Source of the DNA: Tricholoma matsutake
Taxonomy: Eukaryota; Basidiomycota; Agaricomycetes; Agaricales; Tricholomataceae
Length of the DNA stretch: 64,000 nucleotides
Direction: 5' to 3'
Assembly: GCA_026075535.2 (NCBI GenBank)
Contig: AP026547.1
Location: 10,416,001 to 10,480,000 of the forward strand
Shown here: positions 10,932 to 23,238 of the stretch, piece after piece
Layout of the letters: every line of letters starts with the position of its first letter
Position numbering within the stretch: the stretch's first letter is position 1
Made by a program: the position numbers and the translations under genes
Notes under the pieces: generated by a model
What the model saw: the letters and a program-made list of their open reading frames with translations, nothing else
Told to the model about the DNA's origin: nothing
The model's database searches: none

Positions 10932-12376
10932 CAATAGAAGGTGGAGGTAGACGAGCGAGGTTTGAGCGTAGTGTACAGACATTTTGCAGAGTAGAATTCT
11001 GATGCGTTTGAGTCATGTGATCGGTGCTTCGAGCTTTTCTCAACCTCCACCTGTTGTGCATAGTGTTTTGCTCTCTCGCTAGTTCCCGAATCTGTCTCTT
11101 TCTCCAAGATTTTTGACGTTTGCATCCATGACGAGTGATTCAGCACAGCCGAGAGCTATGGAAAGTGATCAGCTGAGTTTCGGTCGGCCGTTGCCTTGAA
11201 ACGGTCAGCCATGATCAATGCACGATCCAGAACCTCTGACACCCCATTTTCCAACCACAAATTTAAATTTATTATATAATATCATGCACAAATCATGCAT
11301 CTTAAATTACTGGTAAGCGGATAAAAAACTTTGTGTCGACGGAGAGCGTATGATATATACACCACCGTGTACAACATTTTAGGCTAGCTAAAAACTTAGT
11401 AACTTGCCTGGAATTTCCCTAAAACTGTGAAACTTCCCATTTACATGTTCCCGTTGCAACATCTCCCATGCAGCTTTGGCTAACGTCGCTCGTCATCCGC
11501 AAGCCATTCCACACATTCCTGACCTTTTTCCTTCTATTCTTTTGGTAGATAATGTGTGTTTATGTATATATAGTGTTAATATACAGTTATTTTCGCTTTT
11601 ACACGTATATTTAGCCTATAACACGCACTCTCCTTCAAGTTAAGTTTGAGAGAGCAGGAGGAATATCTTCTCTTCATGGGGAGTTCTACTTCATGCACAT
11701 TGCTATATGCTAATATGTATGACTATATTGACTGGATGACCATACATCAATGGGGAAGAGAGGAAGTAGGGAGAAGTTAGGGGAGTGTGAGACAGGGTAC
11801 CATTTACTGTGTTTGTAAACTACCTACAGCCAAAAGGATATGTGTAGAGGGATATAAGGATGTATGTAGAGGTGGGGATTGATGTTGAGGGAGGTGGGCT
11901 GTCAGGCCCACAACCCGTAGTCGGATCACATGATTGTTGATTTCGGATAGTAATGGACTCGTTGCACGGTTGAGTACATACAGTATTGGTGGATGTTTTT
12001 TTTGGACTCTCCGTATCTACTTGGTCTATCGAGGCTTACTTTTTAGTATGTCCTTAGCTACTTATGTAGCGTAGGTAGATATCAATATAGTAACATAGTA
12101 ACAAGGTGCTGTTTGTCAACTACCAATGATGGCTTAGTCATCACTGTCTTCGTTGCCATCTACGATGTTCGAGTCCATTATCACTGTCAGCCTCAATCCC
12201 TATGATCGGACGATGGCCAAGCGTCAGCCTCAATCTACAAAAGAAGAAATAATTCCGCTTCCTGCTATTCCTCTCCATCTTCTCCATTCTCACCACCGCC
12301 ATCACCCCCTGTACAAGTAGGTTTTATCATCTCTCCTCCCCTTCCTAGCTTGCTAACCAATACTCTCAGCTCTAAA
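10932..12376. other. Intergenic, no gene recognised
   Basis: AT-rich sequence with short, unconvincing open frames on both strands. Possible TATA-like words occur near 11566-11600. No repeat with clear boundaries was seen. Confidence 0.4.
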
Positions 12377-12642
12377 ATGTCATCATCTCCACAGGGATCA
12401 TCCTCTGTCTCTATACCGATTGATGGATTGATTCCCAGTCCAACCCCATTGGGCTCGAGCACCCCCGTATCTAGTAAGTGCAGTTAGCAGATGTCCTTCA
12501 CATATACATACTTATTTCATGTTTACGGCAGTCTTGACTGATGTTGATCGGTTAAAAAGAGAAGTCACAGCCATCAAAACTGATATTAAGCGGCTGGATA
12601 GGAACAGTTGGTATTTCTTTTCTTTAACCTACCATCACAGCT
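12377..12642 (+). CDS. Possible small two-exon gene, coiled-coil-like; tentative
   Basis: The ATG at 12377 opens a Ser/Pro-rich N-terminus (MSSSPQGSSSVSIPIDGLIP). GTAAGT at 12474 and CGGCAG at 12525-12531 would define a 58-nt intron. The next exon is charged and helical (LTDVDRLKREVTAIKTDIKR), with a stop near 12642. About 20 nt further on, a different frame encodes a strongly hydrophobic segment (ATIIVMVMSTIVLVTLGYVV) ending in basic residues and a stop near 12736, as in a tail-anchored protein. I could not join the two with a good intron. It may be a small membrane protein gene, a decayed one, or chance. No family recognised. Confidence 0.3.
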
Positions 12643-13265
12643 GAATATCGCTACCATTATAGTAATGGTTATGTCTACTATCGTGCTAGTTACTTTAGGT
12701 TATGTTGTTTATTCACTGCGTCGCATGCACAGATAGTATGTTCTCAACATCTCCTTTTCATTTACACAGACTGATGACACAAACTCAATAGATGGGATCA
12801 TTGTGGAGTGTTCATATCCCAATGTGTTGAGTTACTTAGCATACTCTTCCAACAGTGGCCAGTGCCTACACCATCTTTCATTTTATCTTCGAAGAACACT
12901 ATATAATTTTATTAGTCTCGTCATTACTGTTCTAGAGAAACATTTGTAACACATGTGCTTTTTTCCAAGGTACGAAGCGGCTGTCTCGGGTTATTGAAAT
13001 GAGTTTCATATAATGAATACAACCTCAAGTTGTCACACTACCCTTGAAGTTGTTGCCTCTAGCTTCTCTGGAATTTTTATAAGCAGCTCGCCAGTCATTT
13101 GTTCTCAAACATTCTTGTTTAGGGATGCCGAAGTTCGGCGCAGAACCTCGGTTCGAACCTCGAACCCCCAAACTGAACCTGCGGTTCTGGTTCGGTCCGG
13201 TTCTGGTTCTCTTCCTCCTCAGTTCGGCACCTCTAGGATTTATGTGAACTCGCCACGGCAACACT

Positions 13266-13720
13266 AGCTGAAAGCAGCGGCCCCACTCAAACCAGTATAC
13301 ATACATACCCCGTGAACCTGACCAAGCAACCTCCCATGTGTACGAGACGTTGCGGTTCGAGACGCACAATATTTTCTAGAATATTTGAGACATTGTGTGC
13401 TGCTCCAGAACGAGTAATACCCTATGAGAGAGAAAGACTGCGCATTTACAATAGATTTGAAGTACAAGAATAGGAGAACTCAAACATCCGTTCCCCTTCT
13501 GTATGGCAGCACCCACGAAGTCTGAAGAATGAGATGTTCAGCTCAAGATACATACCACGGCATACTCACCAAAGAGTTAATGAATCTATCCTATGTCTCG
13601 AAGAGTTCCATATCGACTCCACCATCTGATATTTGAACGGCCCCAAAGGACTAGTGATCGCCTAGCACGCATCAGTCCGACTCCCGATGCGGCAATGAAA
13701 CTACAAGGGAAACTTGTCCT
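13266..13720 (-). other. Unidentified exon-like segments (minus strand)
   Basis: Minus-strand segments with splice-like borders read PLGPFKYQMVESIWNSSRHR, DFVGAAIQKGNG and NVSNILENIVRLEPQRL. They look coding in composition but I do not recognise them and could not build an intact gene. They lie downstream of the GLTP stop and could be a decayed neighbour. Confidence 0.25.
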
Positions 13721-14025
13721 TATAGTATATAACGGTTGAATGCAGACAGCAGTGGATGAAAATAGACAGCGAATACGAAATGGTCGATATAGTATCCCTG
13801 AGTTTCCCGCTGACATCCACCTACGCTACGGCGGGTGTCGTGCGTGTCGTCTGGTTTGTTACCCGAACACAGACCGGCGAAGTTCGGTTGAACGTACACA
13901 GAAGCCAAGATCAAAGGGAGCGTAATGGGATATGAACGGAAAAGTACCATGACATCAAATATCCCTGTAAAGCAGCATACTGAGACGAGTTCGAAGTGCA
14001 TCCTGGTCCTGTGTTACTGCTGCTC

Positions 14026-15067
14026 TCACACTTTTCCATACCCACCTTCTTCAAGGAACATGCTGAGGTGCTTCACGAGGCTGTCGAGGCCGACGACGAG
14101 CCATCTCGCTAATTCCGCATTGAGTTTTTCGATCGAACCGCCTTGGGAAATACCTGCGTAAAACTCAGGTCGGCGGGGAACGGCACGGAGAGCTACCTGT
14201 GATGACCGATATTCGTATCAGTATTCAAATAGAAGCAACTGATAGAAGCGATAGACCATGTGAGCAAGAACAATTTTTGGAATAAGGGTAGGCAAAAAAG
14301 ATTATCGTGTAGCAATACGAAGAGGGACGTCGAAGTAGAAAAGTGTATACGGGAAAAGTGTATACGGTACTTACATAGACCACAGAGCGAATAAAGAACG
14401 AGTGGTGATGCTTAAGTACGGTATCGTACGAGCGCTTGAAGCAAACATAGAGTTCAGCAGATGTATCGTTTTGCACATTCTGGAGTCCATGGCAGGTAAA
14501 CGACAGGCCTCTGTTAAAATATAGTGAATGAACCAGAGAGAATGGTCGCGGGGAGATTGTTGGCCAGTACCATAGCATGTACCTTACGAGGCGAACAAAG
14601 CATTGCGTCCCGTGCTTCTGTTCCTCATGCGATTCGCTTCGGACTAAGTTCTCGAGCGTGCTAGATGTATCAGGCGTGGTTTCGTAACGTTGACGAACAC
14701 CCTGTTCAGATTGTCTAACAAAATGCGGAATAAGGAAAGGATTAAAGATTCAAACATTGATATGGCTTCGTAAGTCAGACTGGACAAATCCAAAGATGCT
14801 GGATCCAAGCAAATCTTGTATGAATAATATCAGTTTACATTTAGTAAATTGATACCGCCATCTCCTCACCAAACAGTTGAACCAATCCATCTGACGCCTC
14901 TAAAAATGAATTGAGATCCACGCCATCGCTAGAGATGGGGACATCTGCAAAAGACTAGTTCACTCACAGAGGAAAGTCAGGATGGATGTACGAAGATTGT
15001 GGGTCATAAAGCGACTCGGAGGTGGCGGTTTACCTTTAGGCTTTACGGTCTCGAAGTGTGGTGACAT
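14026..15067 (-). CDS. Glycolipid transfer protein (GLTP) family, six exons
   Basis: The family moves glycosphingolipids between membranes in the cytosol. The minus-strand ATG at 15065-15067 gives MSPHFETVKPK, and GT-AG introns join six exons to a TGA at 14026-14028, about 197 residues, the usual single-domain length. Order: DVPISSDGVDLNSFLEASDG, DLLGSSIFGFVQSDLRSHIN, STLENLVRSE, RGLSFTCHGLQNVQ, FKRSYDTVLKHHHSFFIRSV, LRAVPRRPEFY, and a GGYGKV tail. The fold-defining N-terminal aspartates and the His of the HHHSF segment are kept. By remembered alignment with human GLTP (Asp48, Asn52, Lys55, Trp96, His140), the Asn and Lys of the headgroup site read His and Gly, and the stacking Trp reads Arg in CFVRLVRGL. 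Its ligand may therefore differ. No stop or frameshift was found, so it is probably a working, divergent host gene. Confidence 0.8.
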
Positions 15068-16039
15068 GGTGGTTTAATTCAACCTGAATGAGCAGCAGAT
15101 CTGTGTAATCAGTTGGGAACACGTTAGCCCATGCGTTATAGACGTGGAGGACATCTGTGTCCTAGATGTGGCTGGCCCAGCATCTGTCTGGCTGTCCGGC
15201 TGTCCGGCTGTCCGACTTTTGTTCTCACGCTAATGTAGGGTTAAGGTTAACTGCGGGCAAAACTTACACAGCCACTCGTCAACTACAGAATTTTCGGCTG
15301 CAGTGCAGCAGATTGAGTTGAATGCGTGTTCCAACAGTTCTTGAGTCTGATCTCAAATCACATGCAAACAATTTCATTTCAAAGCAGACTTCAGTTTGTA
15401 TTGAAATCTACTCAAATCAGTTTCGGATTTAACTGAAATTTACAAATTGTAGGTCAGACACAAATGAAGCTCTGGCCACACCGGAATTCAAGGCAAATGA
15501 CTACCAAAGGTGTCATCAATACAAGATGTATTATCCACATATTTTTCAAATCACTGGCTCCCGTATTTTCTACTTATATTCTCGGTATATCTATTGTCAG
15601 ATACTGTATGCTGGACTTATGAAAATTCTCAGCAAGTCTACATACTTAATGAGATTGATCAAGAAATCCCACTTACTGCTGAGTGTTGTTGATGTAGGAA
15701 TGTGGGTTGAAAGACATGGCAGTGCAAAAACCTGTGCAAACAGTCGGACAGCCAGACAGCCGGTGTCACAGTTGGATGGACTTTCTAGGACACAGACTTT
15801 CTGTAGACATGATCCAAAAGTTCTTGATGCACAGTAATTTTAGCTGCCGTACAAGGAAATTCTTGTCCCACATGTTTTTATGAAAAATAAAATAAATTGA
15901 AAATAAATCAAGAAAAATCCTAAAATGTGAAATGGCTGTGGCACAGAGGTTTTACTTATGAGATATGGCTGCTCTTGAGGCCTCTTTGCTTATAGCAACT
16001 TATAGCAGACAGCCATGGTATTGAATTATCACACAGTTG
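15068..16039. repeat. Intergenic with a TIR-like pair (15154-15217 / 15743-15795)
   Basis: CTGTGTCCTAGA followed by repeated GGCTGTCC words at 15155-15216 is mirrored by GTCGGACAGCCAGACAGCC ... TCTAGGACACAG at 15743-15795. This suggests a roughly 640-bp MITE-like unit. No target-site duplication was found, so the assignment is weak. No gene was seen here. Confidence 0.35.
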
Positions 16040-16334
16040 TGTTGAAATTAATCCCTGATGCATGCTGTATACATGAGGCGATACATGCAGCATACGCATG
16101 TTACTGCGCTTACTGCGCATACATGCGGTAAACACATTCCCGAGTCATGTGACATCCTTAATATTATGTATATAAGGAGAACCTGTACCGTAGTAGGAAT
16201 ACAGTGTTCTTACCTCTGCTAACCCTAGCTGTAAGTCTAACTAAACCCCAGGTAGGTTGTAAGGAACGTGTTGTCTCTTCCCCTGTGCAGCGTATATAGT
16301 CTGCTCCAACAAGTTGATCAAGTCTGAACTAACA
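16040..16334. repeat. Possible solo LTR (about 295 bp), tentative
   Basis: The segment starts TGTTGAAATT and ends GAACTAACA, with TATGTATATAAGG at about 16168 in a promoter-like position. The flanking five bases (AGTTG and ATCTG) do not match, so it may be a decayed LTR or a coincidence. Confidence 0.3.
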
Positions 16335-17886
16335 ATCTGACCATTGGCTTGCCTTTTGGCTCAGTTGGTTCAGTGACCTTAACATGGGGGTGGATATTGT
16401 ATGCTTTACCAGTAATGATGACAGAAACATGAGATAAGTGAGCTAAATTGTACCAATAATAGTTATCTGTACCCGTTAGGTAGATAAGTAGATAAGGGCA
16501 ATGTATATAGTTAGGTCAATGGTCATTTGTACCATAGGATTAACACCTTATCAGATCAAGGTCCCACTTCAATATGTGGAGTTCTGGAGCCCAGTTACTG
16601 TTGCTGCTATTCCCAAATTAACACCACTGCTGTACCCACCCATATTAAGTGTGGAAGGTGAGTGGGAGTTTGCAAATCCTAATCGGAATGTAATCGGTTG
16701 GTGTGTGGTGGTTACTGGGCATGGGGCTGGGTACAAACATTACTGCTGATAGGTCCACCTTGTTGTTCAAGCTCGGAAAACACATCTACGATCATTGTCG
16801 AAGCTCCATGAACCCATACGAACCCTTCTGAACCTCTACAAACCTCTACAAAGTCACGAGAATGCTTCGAAATTCTTTGCAACACCTCGAAATTCTTTGT
16901 ATGCCTTTGGCCACCACAGTACAATTCCCCTGACCTTTGTACAGCTCAGGATATACACTTGGAACATTGTCGACGAGTTCCGAACCAGTTTCGAGCAATA
17001 TTGCAGCTTTGACCAAGTCCAATATTTCCTTGACTGACTTCAAAAATCATCGAACATTGCAAATCAACATCAGACACTATATCGCTATCTGAATAATCAT
17101 TGCACACATGCCAGACGTATCCCCTCCCATTGTCGAACAATATCGCACTGATATCGGGCCACGAATGAAGTCCGAAGAAACTTTGAAAAACTTCAAAAAA
17201 CATCAAACCTCGAAAAACATCGTCGGACACAGTATTTCCTATTCGAATGATCTTCGGATGCATGCTGGACACATGGGACACTATCTCAAGTATATCGAAC
17301 ACATTTCGACTGCATGTGCACACATACAATTCACTCGAAGCAGTTTCCGATGTTTTATTCAATTTATAACAAGGACAGTCTGCTTTTAGCTATTCTTTCT
17401 TATTATTTCTTCATCATGTGTTATATTCACCCTTTCTAGGCTCGCTTTATTGTTCTGATATACTTATATTGTATATTGTCTTTTGCCTTGAGTTTTCCAC
17501 ATGTTTGCCTCATGTTCTCTAGCCTTTTTAGGTACTTTCTTTATTTTATATAAAAAGATGTACTAGATACAAAGAAAAACAAGAAAGTCGTCATCTTCCT
17601 CCCAGATCACAGTGATTTGAGAGTTCGGTTTAGTCTTATTCAGTCTGAAGTTTGGTGTTTTATGCTAAACTTCCTCAAAGTTCCTCAAAATTCCTCGAGA
17701 TTCCTTGCATTATGCTATTTTCGCTCTCATTTCCCTCAATTCACCTTTGCTTCATTTCTACTACTTGTCTAGTCCCCCATTCTTGCATCCGAACATATTT
17801 GCACTAGAAATTCTTCGAACCTTCTCCAAAAAAACCTCGAAAAATATTGCAACACCTCGAAAAATATTGCAACATCTTGAAAATCA
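16335..17886. other. No gene recognised; CTCGAAA-rich low-complexity sequence
   Basis: Degenerate words such as CCTCGAAA and CTACAAACC recur at 16800-17240 and again at 17680-17880. They continue beyond the M1 insertion (21481 onward), so M1 landed in this tract. Open frames are short and show no domain. Confidence 0.4.
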
Positions 17887-18129
17887 GAGGTCTTTACACT
17901 CCCCCCCCCAATCCGAGTGGACTCCGCTTGGACTCAACTAGAAATTTGTTGGCTGAGACACCTGCCAAATTAGTAGGTCCAATCCAAGCAGACTCCTAGT
18001 ATCTGATCGGACAGTCCTAGTTGCGTCCATTCAGACAAATTCAGAGTGTTTGCAGTTATTTATTCACCACTCAACAGCACCGAATATAGTGATGTTATAC
18101 ATCATTCTGATCGGTTTTTCAAGCTGATT

Positions 18130-18850
18130 ATGAAAATGGCATTCACGTTGTCATGTGACCTACTTACTGTACATGGACCATATTGATGTTATATATCATT
18201 CTGACCGGTTTTTCAAGCCGAGCATGAAAATGGCATTCACGTTGTCATGTGACCTACTGTACATGGACCATATTGATGTTATATATCATTCTGACCAGTT
18301 TTTCAAGCTGAGCATGAAAATGGCATTCACATTGTCATGTGACCTACTGTACATGGACCATATTGATGTTATATATCATTCTGACCAGTTTTTCAAGCCA
18401 AGTATGAAAATGGCATTCATGTAGTCATGTGACAGGGAACATATTGAGGTTATATATCATTCTGACCAGTTTTTCAAGCTGAGCATGAAAATGGCATTCA
18501 CATAGTCATGTGACCTACTGTATATGGACCATATTGATGTCAGAATGATATATAATATCAATATGTTCCATATAAGGTAGGTCACATGACTACATGAATG
18601 CCATTTTCATACTCAGCTTGAAAAACCAATCAGAATGATGTATAACATCAATATGGTTTATGTACAGTAGGTCACATGACAATGTGAATGCCATTTTCAT
18701 GCTCAGCTTGAAAAACTGGTCAGAATGATATATAACATCAATATGTTCCATATAAGGTAGGCCACAAGACTATGTGAATGCCATTTTCATGCTCGGCTTG
18801 AAAAACCAATCAGAATGATGTATAACATCACTATATTCCATGACATCATT
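18130..18850. repeat. Foldback array in M1: direct units facing inverted units
   Basis: About four to five head-to-tail copies of an 88-95 bp unit (GACCATATTGATGTTATATA ... TTTTTCAAGC ... CATGAAAATGGCATTCAC) occupy the left half. From about 18540 the same unit appears in reverse orientation about three times. The RNA or single strand would fold into a long hairpin. The 89-residue frame at 18155-18424 is a by-product. Confidence 0.85.
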
Positions 18851-19239
18851 CCAGGAATATGTGCCTAAGTGTAAAGAGCTCAAATTTTCCTTAATGATAG
18901 GTTTTATCTATGTTATAATGATGCTGCAGCCTCAAAACTACAACAATGGCCAACACAGCCACCACGATGAACCAACAACAATGGGAGGGGAGGGACAACA
19001 ACAACAACAGTGGACAACAATGACAACAGGGGACAGCGATGGTGGCAGGGATGACAACAGGGGATGACAACCATGAGGGGGAGGGGGGAGAATGACCATG
19101 ACAACAGGATGACAACAGAGACGAGAGGGGGGGACAATGACAATATAACACACCACCCACCCCCAGCCTCATGAGCAACTGCTCGTGGGGTGGACCATAG
19201 GTGGAATGACAATGAGGCCCACCACAGCACCCTGGAGAC

Positions 19240-19385
19240 AAAAAGGGGGGAACAACAACAGGAGGGGGAACAACAACAGGAAGGGGAGCAACAACAGGAA
19301 GAGGAACAACAACAGGAAGAGGAACAACAACAGGAAGAGGAACAACAACAGGAGGGGGAACAACAACAAAAAGGGGAGGGGGGAA
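19240..19385. repeat. 18-bp minisatellite (AACAACAACAGGAAGAGG-type)
   Basis: Tandem imperfect repeats of GAACAACAACAGGAAGAG and GGGG variants. They create open frames on both strands (Val/Pro-rich on minus, Gln/Glu-rich on plus) that I do not regard as genes. Confidence 0.8.
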
Positions 19386-19589
19386 TGATGAAGGGAAATG
19401 ATGAAGGGGAGAGGGGAACAATAATGGAAGAATGACAATGAGGGGGGGGGACTTTTTGTATTTTCTGTGCTTTGATATCTATAGTTATATTCAATTAAAC
19501 TATTCATAAAAGATACCCCAAAGAAATTAGTAGTTTGGATATCTGTGAAGGTCTGTAATGAGGTCAGGAGAAGTTTGCCAATTATAAGG

Positions 19590-20170
19590 ACATCAGTAGA
19601 AGTTTGTAATGAGGTCAGTAAAGTTTTGTAATGAGGTCAGTGAAGTTTTGTAATGAGGTCAGTAAAGTTTTGTAATGAGGTCAATAAAGCTTTGTAATGA
19701 GGTCAGTAAAGTTTTGTAATGAGGTCAATAAAGCTTTGTAATGAGGTCAATAAAGCTTTGTAATGAGGTCAGTAAAGTTTTGTAATGAGGTCAGTAAAGT
19801 TTTGTAATGAGGTCAATAAAGCTTTGTAATGAGGTCAGTAAAGTTTTGTAATGAGGTCAGTAAAGTTTTGTAATGAGGTCAATAAAGCTTTGTAATGAGG
19901 TCAGTAAAGTTTTGTAATGAGGTCAGTAAAGTTTTGTAATGAGGTCAATAAAACTTTGTAATGAGGTCAGTAATGAGGTCAACAACATTTTGTAAGGTCA
20001 GTAAAAGTTTGTAATGAGTTCAGTGAAATTTTGTAATGAGGTCAGTAAAAGTTGGTAATGAAGTCAACAAATTTTTGTAATGAGGTCTGCAAAAGTTTGT
20101 AATGAGATCAGTGAAATTTTGTAATGAGGTCAGTAAAAGTTTGTAATGGTATGATGTTAGTAACAGTTTG
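19590..20170. repeat. 22-bp minisatellite (TAATGAGGTCAGTAAAGTTTTG)n
   Basis: More than twenty tandem units alternate AGTAAAGTTTTG and AATAAAGCTTTG variants and become irregular toward 20170. There are no spacers, so this is not a CRISPR array. The region at 20640-21250 carries the same unit in reverse orientation. Confidence 0.9.
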
Positions 20171-20639
20171 TAATCAAGTCAGTAAAAGTATGTAAATAAG
20201 GTCAGTCAATGTGTGCAATGAGGTCAGTAAAAGCTTATAATCAAGTTGGCAAAAGCTTGTAAACCAGCCAGTACAAGTTTGCAGTGACTTTGTGCACAAA
20301 AATTAGGGACGTGATATAGTGGACACCTACTTTCATGCCTCGCGGTATCTGCACACAACACAACCAAACAGCTCACACTGCCAACTGTATGAGACATACT
20401 AACGGCTCATTCATTCACACATGTCATTTTTGTAAGTCTTGCATCATTAAATGTGTAAATGACAAATTAATGTTTATATTCACAGGTTAATACTTTGTGG
20501 CATTTGGTAAGCATATTGAGCTTAAATGTGAAATCAAACTGACGACCTATTGCAAGTTAAGTAATGACTTTTGTAAGTTGTTTTTTAGTCAATATATTTA
20601 TAGTACTAACTAAGTCGATCATTAGAAGCATGTTATTGA

Positions 20640-21250
20640 CTTCACTACAAACTTGTTCACTGCTTTGTTACAAACCTTTATTACCTTGGCATAAACTATT
20701 ACAAAAATGTTATTGACTTTGATACAAGCCATTACAAATTTGTTTACTGACTTTGTTACAAACCTTTACTGAGCTTGGTGTAAACTATTACAAACATGTT
20801 ATTGACTTCAATACAAACAAACCATTACAGACTTGTTTACTGACTTTGTTGCAAACCTTTACCGACCTTGGTATAAACTATTACAAACATAGTATTGACT
20901 TCAATACAAACCATTACTGATCTTGGTATAAACCATTACAAATATGTTATTGACTTCAATACAAACAAACCATTACAAACTTGTTTACTGACTTTGTTAC
21001 AAACTTTTACCGACCTTGGTATAAACTATTACAAACATGTTATTGACTTCAATACAAACCATTACAAACTTGTTTACTGACTTTGTTACAAACCTTTACT
21101 GACCTTATAAACTATTACAAAAATGTTGTTGACTTCAATACAAACCATTACAAAAGTGTTGTTGACTTCAATACAAACCGTTACAGACTTGTTTACTGAT
21201 CTTGGTATAAACTATTACAAACATGTTTACTGACTTTGTTGCAAAGCTTT
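20640..21250. repeat. Inverted, diverged counterpart of the 22-bp minisatellite
   Basis: Repeats such as CATTACAAACTTGTTTACTG and AACATGTTATTGACTTCAAT are the degenerate reverse complement of the unit at 19590-20170. The two tracts could pair across about 470 bp, making the right half of M1 a second large foldback. Confidence 0.7.
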
Positions 21251-21480
21251 ACTGCTTGCTTTAGTGCTTATTATGGTGTTAGTCTAGCTTGTATGAGTAA
21301 TAATCAGCCTTGCAACTTGGACTACATCTGGACAATCATTCAGAAGTGCAAATTTTCATTATGAAGTTGATTTGAATGTAGTTTGCTTGAAGTCTTAGCA
21401 GAGTCTGAGTGGAGTCCAAGTGGAGTCTGAGTGGAGTCCGCTCGGACTAGGGGGGGGAGTGTAAAGTACTGTGAAAATCA

Positions 21481-23230
21481 TTGCAAGTCCTCGAAACACA
21501 TTCTTTTAGCTTTGAACTGCTTTGACAAGCAGTTGTTTTATGACTATTTGATGGTCGGTCTGACAGGTGACATCTAGAGGGCCTCACATCCTTCCTCTGA
21601 CTTGTGTTATACCATCCGAAGCCTGTTAGTAGGTTTTGTTTGGGTTTCCAGGTTGAGCATCATCACCGCGGTATCATTAGGGATGCATGGATTTGTGGTG
21701 GTTGAGTTGGAAGCTATGTTTTGTCGGGTGCATATTAGTTTAGACAAGTTGGCTCGGAGGTAAGATCTCCTCACAGCTGGCTCCATATCAACTAATGGTG
21801 CTCTAGCATTGAAGGACATTGGGTGCCGATAAACTCACTAGTCCTGGAATGAGTGCCTACAATCCAACCAGTGACAGTCATGAGGCAACTGCAAATTCCT
21901 CTGTCATCACAACCCCTAGTTCCATCAACACCTCTTCCTTCAGCCTGGTCGCAACCTGTTTCACCTGCCTGGGACCCATCATCCCATACCCCATACCCTT
22001 GTGAATATATTTGTCCACTTTCTTTCAAAGTTTAGGATCTCATGAGTTTTTCCCAGCGACTCCATGGTATTCAGCTACAGAACTTATTGGAAAGTGTTTG
22101 AAAGTACGAATACCAGGTACAAAACCTGTTCTTTGTGAACCAGGTTTCAGGTATGGTGACTATGAAGATAGATGCGGGTTTGTTACTGTTGAATACAGTG
22201 ATGAAACACTTACTACATAATCCAAAAGAATTATTACAATACTTGTTAGATTGTAGATATTAAGACCCAACTTCATTTACTTCATATCTTGCTTCATATT
22301 ATAGCTATTACTTAGATTTTTGGACCCAGACATAGGGGGGAATGCAGATGCGATATAGTGGACACCTACTTTCACACCTCGCAGTTTCCTGGCACAACAG
22401 GAACAAACAAAAGCAGAATCCTACTATGTCTGGGAAACTAGACACAAGATTGAATTGGAATAAAGTGCAAAACACATTACTATTATTAAATGTGTGTTAT
22501 AAGTGTGTTCTGGACAGTAGACGAGAGTTGTTAACAAGTGTTAAACTCATCTTAAGCTTTCAACAGTTACTGGCATTGACGAAGGCAACTGTGCCAAGAT
22601 CAGGATTTCCATTGATGAGATAGTATCCATTCCAAGCCGGTATGTTGTCGCAGCTCTGGGAACAATAACAGGACATGAGTATACAGTTGTTCAGGTTCAG
22701 CCCTCGGAATGCGGCTTGAAACTAAGAGGGAAAAAGGGATCAAAAATTGATGAAAGCCTTCGTACTAATGAATTATGTGTCATTATGAATTGGATGGCAT
22801 AGAATATATCTTGCTAGCATTGGTATTTAACAAGTTTGTATCTATGTTGATTCTAAGAATTTGATTCTGCATTGTGGCTGTGTCATACCACACCCATCCA
22901 CATGGTATCACAGGTTTTTATGGGTATTGCCAAGTTGGGGCAGCCATTCATTTTACCTACTTTATCCATGTCAATCTTCATTAATTGTGCAATGCTCAAT
23001 ACACACAAAAAACACAGTGTAGACAAGTCTCGACCCGTGGGAACATGATTGACAATGGTGATCAAACTTCTCAATCAATCCTCCACCACTTGATAACAGT
23101 GTCCTCATTGTAGGTAACCTTTTAAAAGGTAATCCCTCATCCTTTTCTTTGAATTTTCACTACTAACAATCTGCCCTTCTTCTTTTCTGGATCATAACTG
23201 GTATTCTCACCATGACAACCTCCACCATTG
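21481..23230. other. Mixed repeats; one unrecognised coding-like fragment (22575-22802, +)
   Basis: From 22575 a plus-strand frame without its own ATG reads DEGNCAKIRISIDEIVSIPS ... YTVVQVQPSECGLKLRGKKG to a stop at 22802, about 75 residues. The composition looks coding but I cannot name it. A segment upstream (22030-22220: KVRIPGTKPVLCEPGFRYG) may belong with it. GATATAGTGGACACCTACTT at 22353 is also at 20313 inside M1. Nothing else was recognised. Confidence 0.3.
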
Positions 23231-23238
23231 AAATTGCT

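Larger units (their letters stand above)
17887..21471. mobile_element. Non-autonomous TIR element M1 (3585 bp), flanked by a 9-bp direct repeat
   Basis: The left end GAGGTCTTTACACTCCCCCC is mirrored by the right end GGGGGGGAGTGTAAAGTACTG. The similarity continues inward (ATCCGAGTGGACTCC / GGAGTCCGCTCGGA). TGAAAATCA flanks both sides (17878-17886 and 21472-21480). A 9-bp duplication and long C-tract TIRs fit a Mutator-like element better than hAT, but no transposase is present. The interior is almost entirely repeats: a foldback, a GGA/ACA-rich minisatellite and two opposed minisatellite tracts (listed separately). Confidence 0.75.

Noticed and set aside
12640..12740. Joining the hydrophobic segment to the small gene at 12377
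   Set aside because: No GT-AG intron of normal size keeps the frame into the hydrophobic segment.
16040..16334. A confirmed solo copia-type LTR
   Set aside because: The TG...CA ends and TATA-like word are suggestive but the 5-bp flanks do not match, so it is kept only as tentative.
18891..19507. Long Val/Pro- and Ser/Cys-rich open frames on the minus strand and Gln/Glu-rich frames on plus
   Set aside because: They are translations of the GGA/ACA minisatellite in M1, open in several frames at once, with no domain or start context.
19590..20170. Possible C​RISPR-like array of 22-bp repeats
   Set aside because: There are no spacers of constant length between repeats, the units are contiguous, and the genome is eukaryotic. 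It is a minisatellite.
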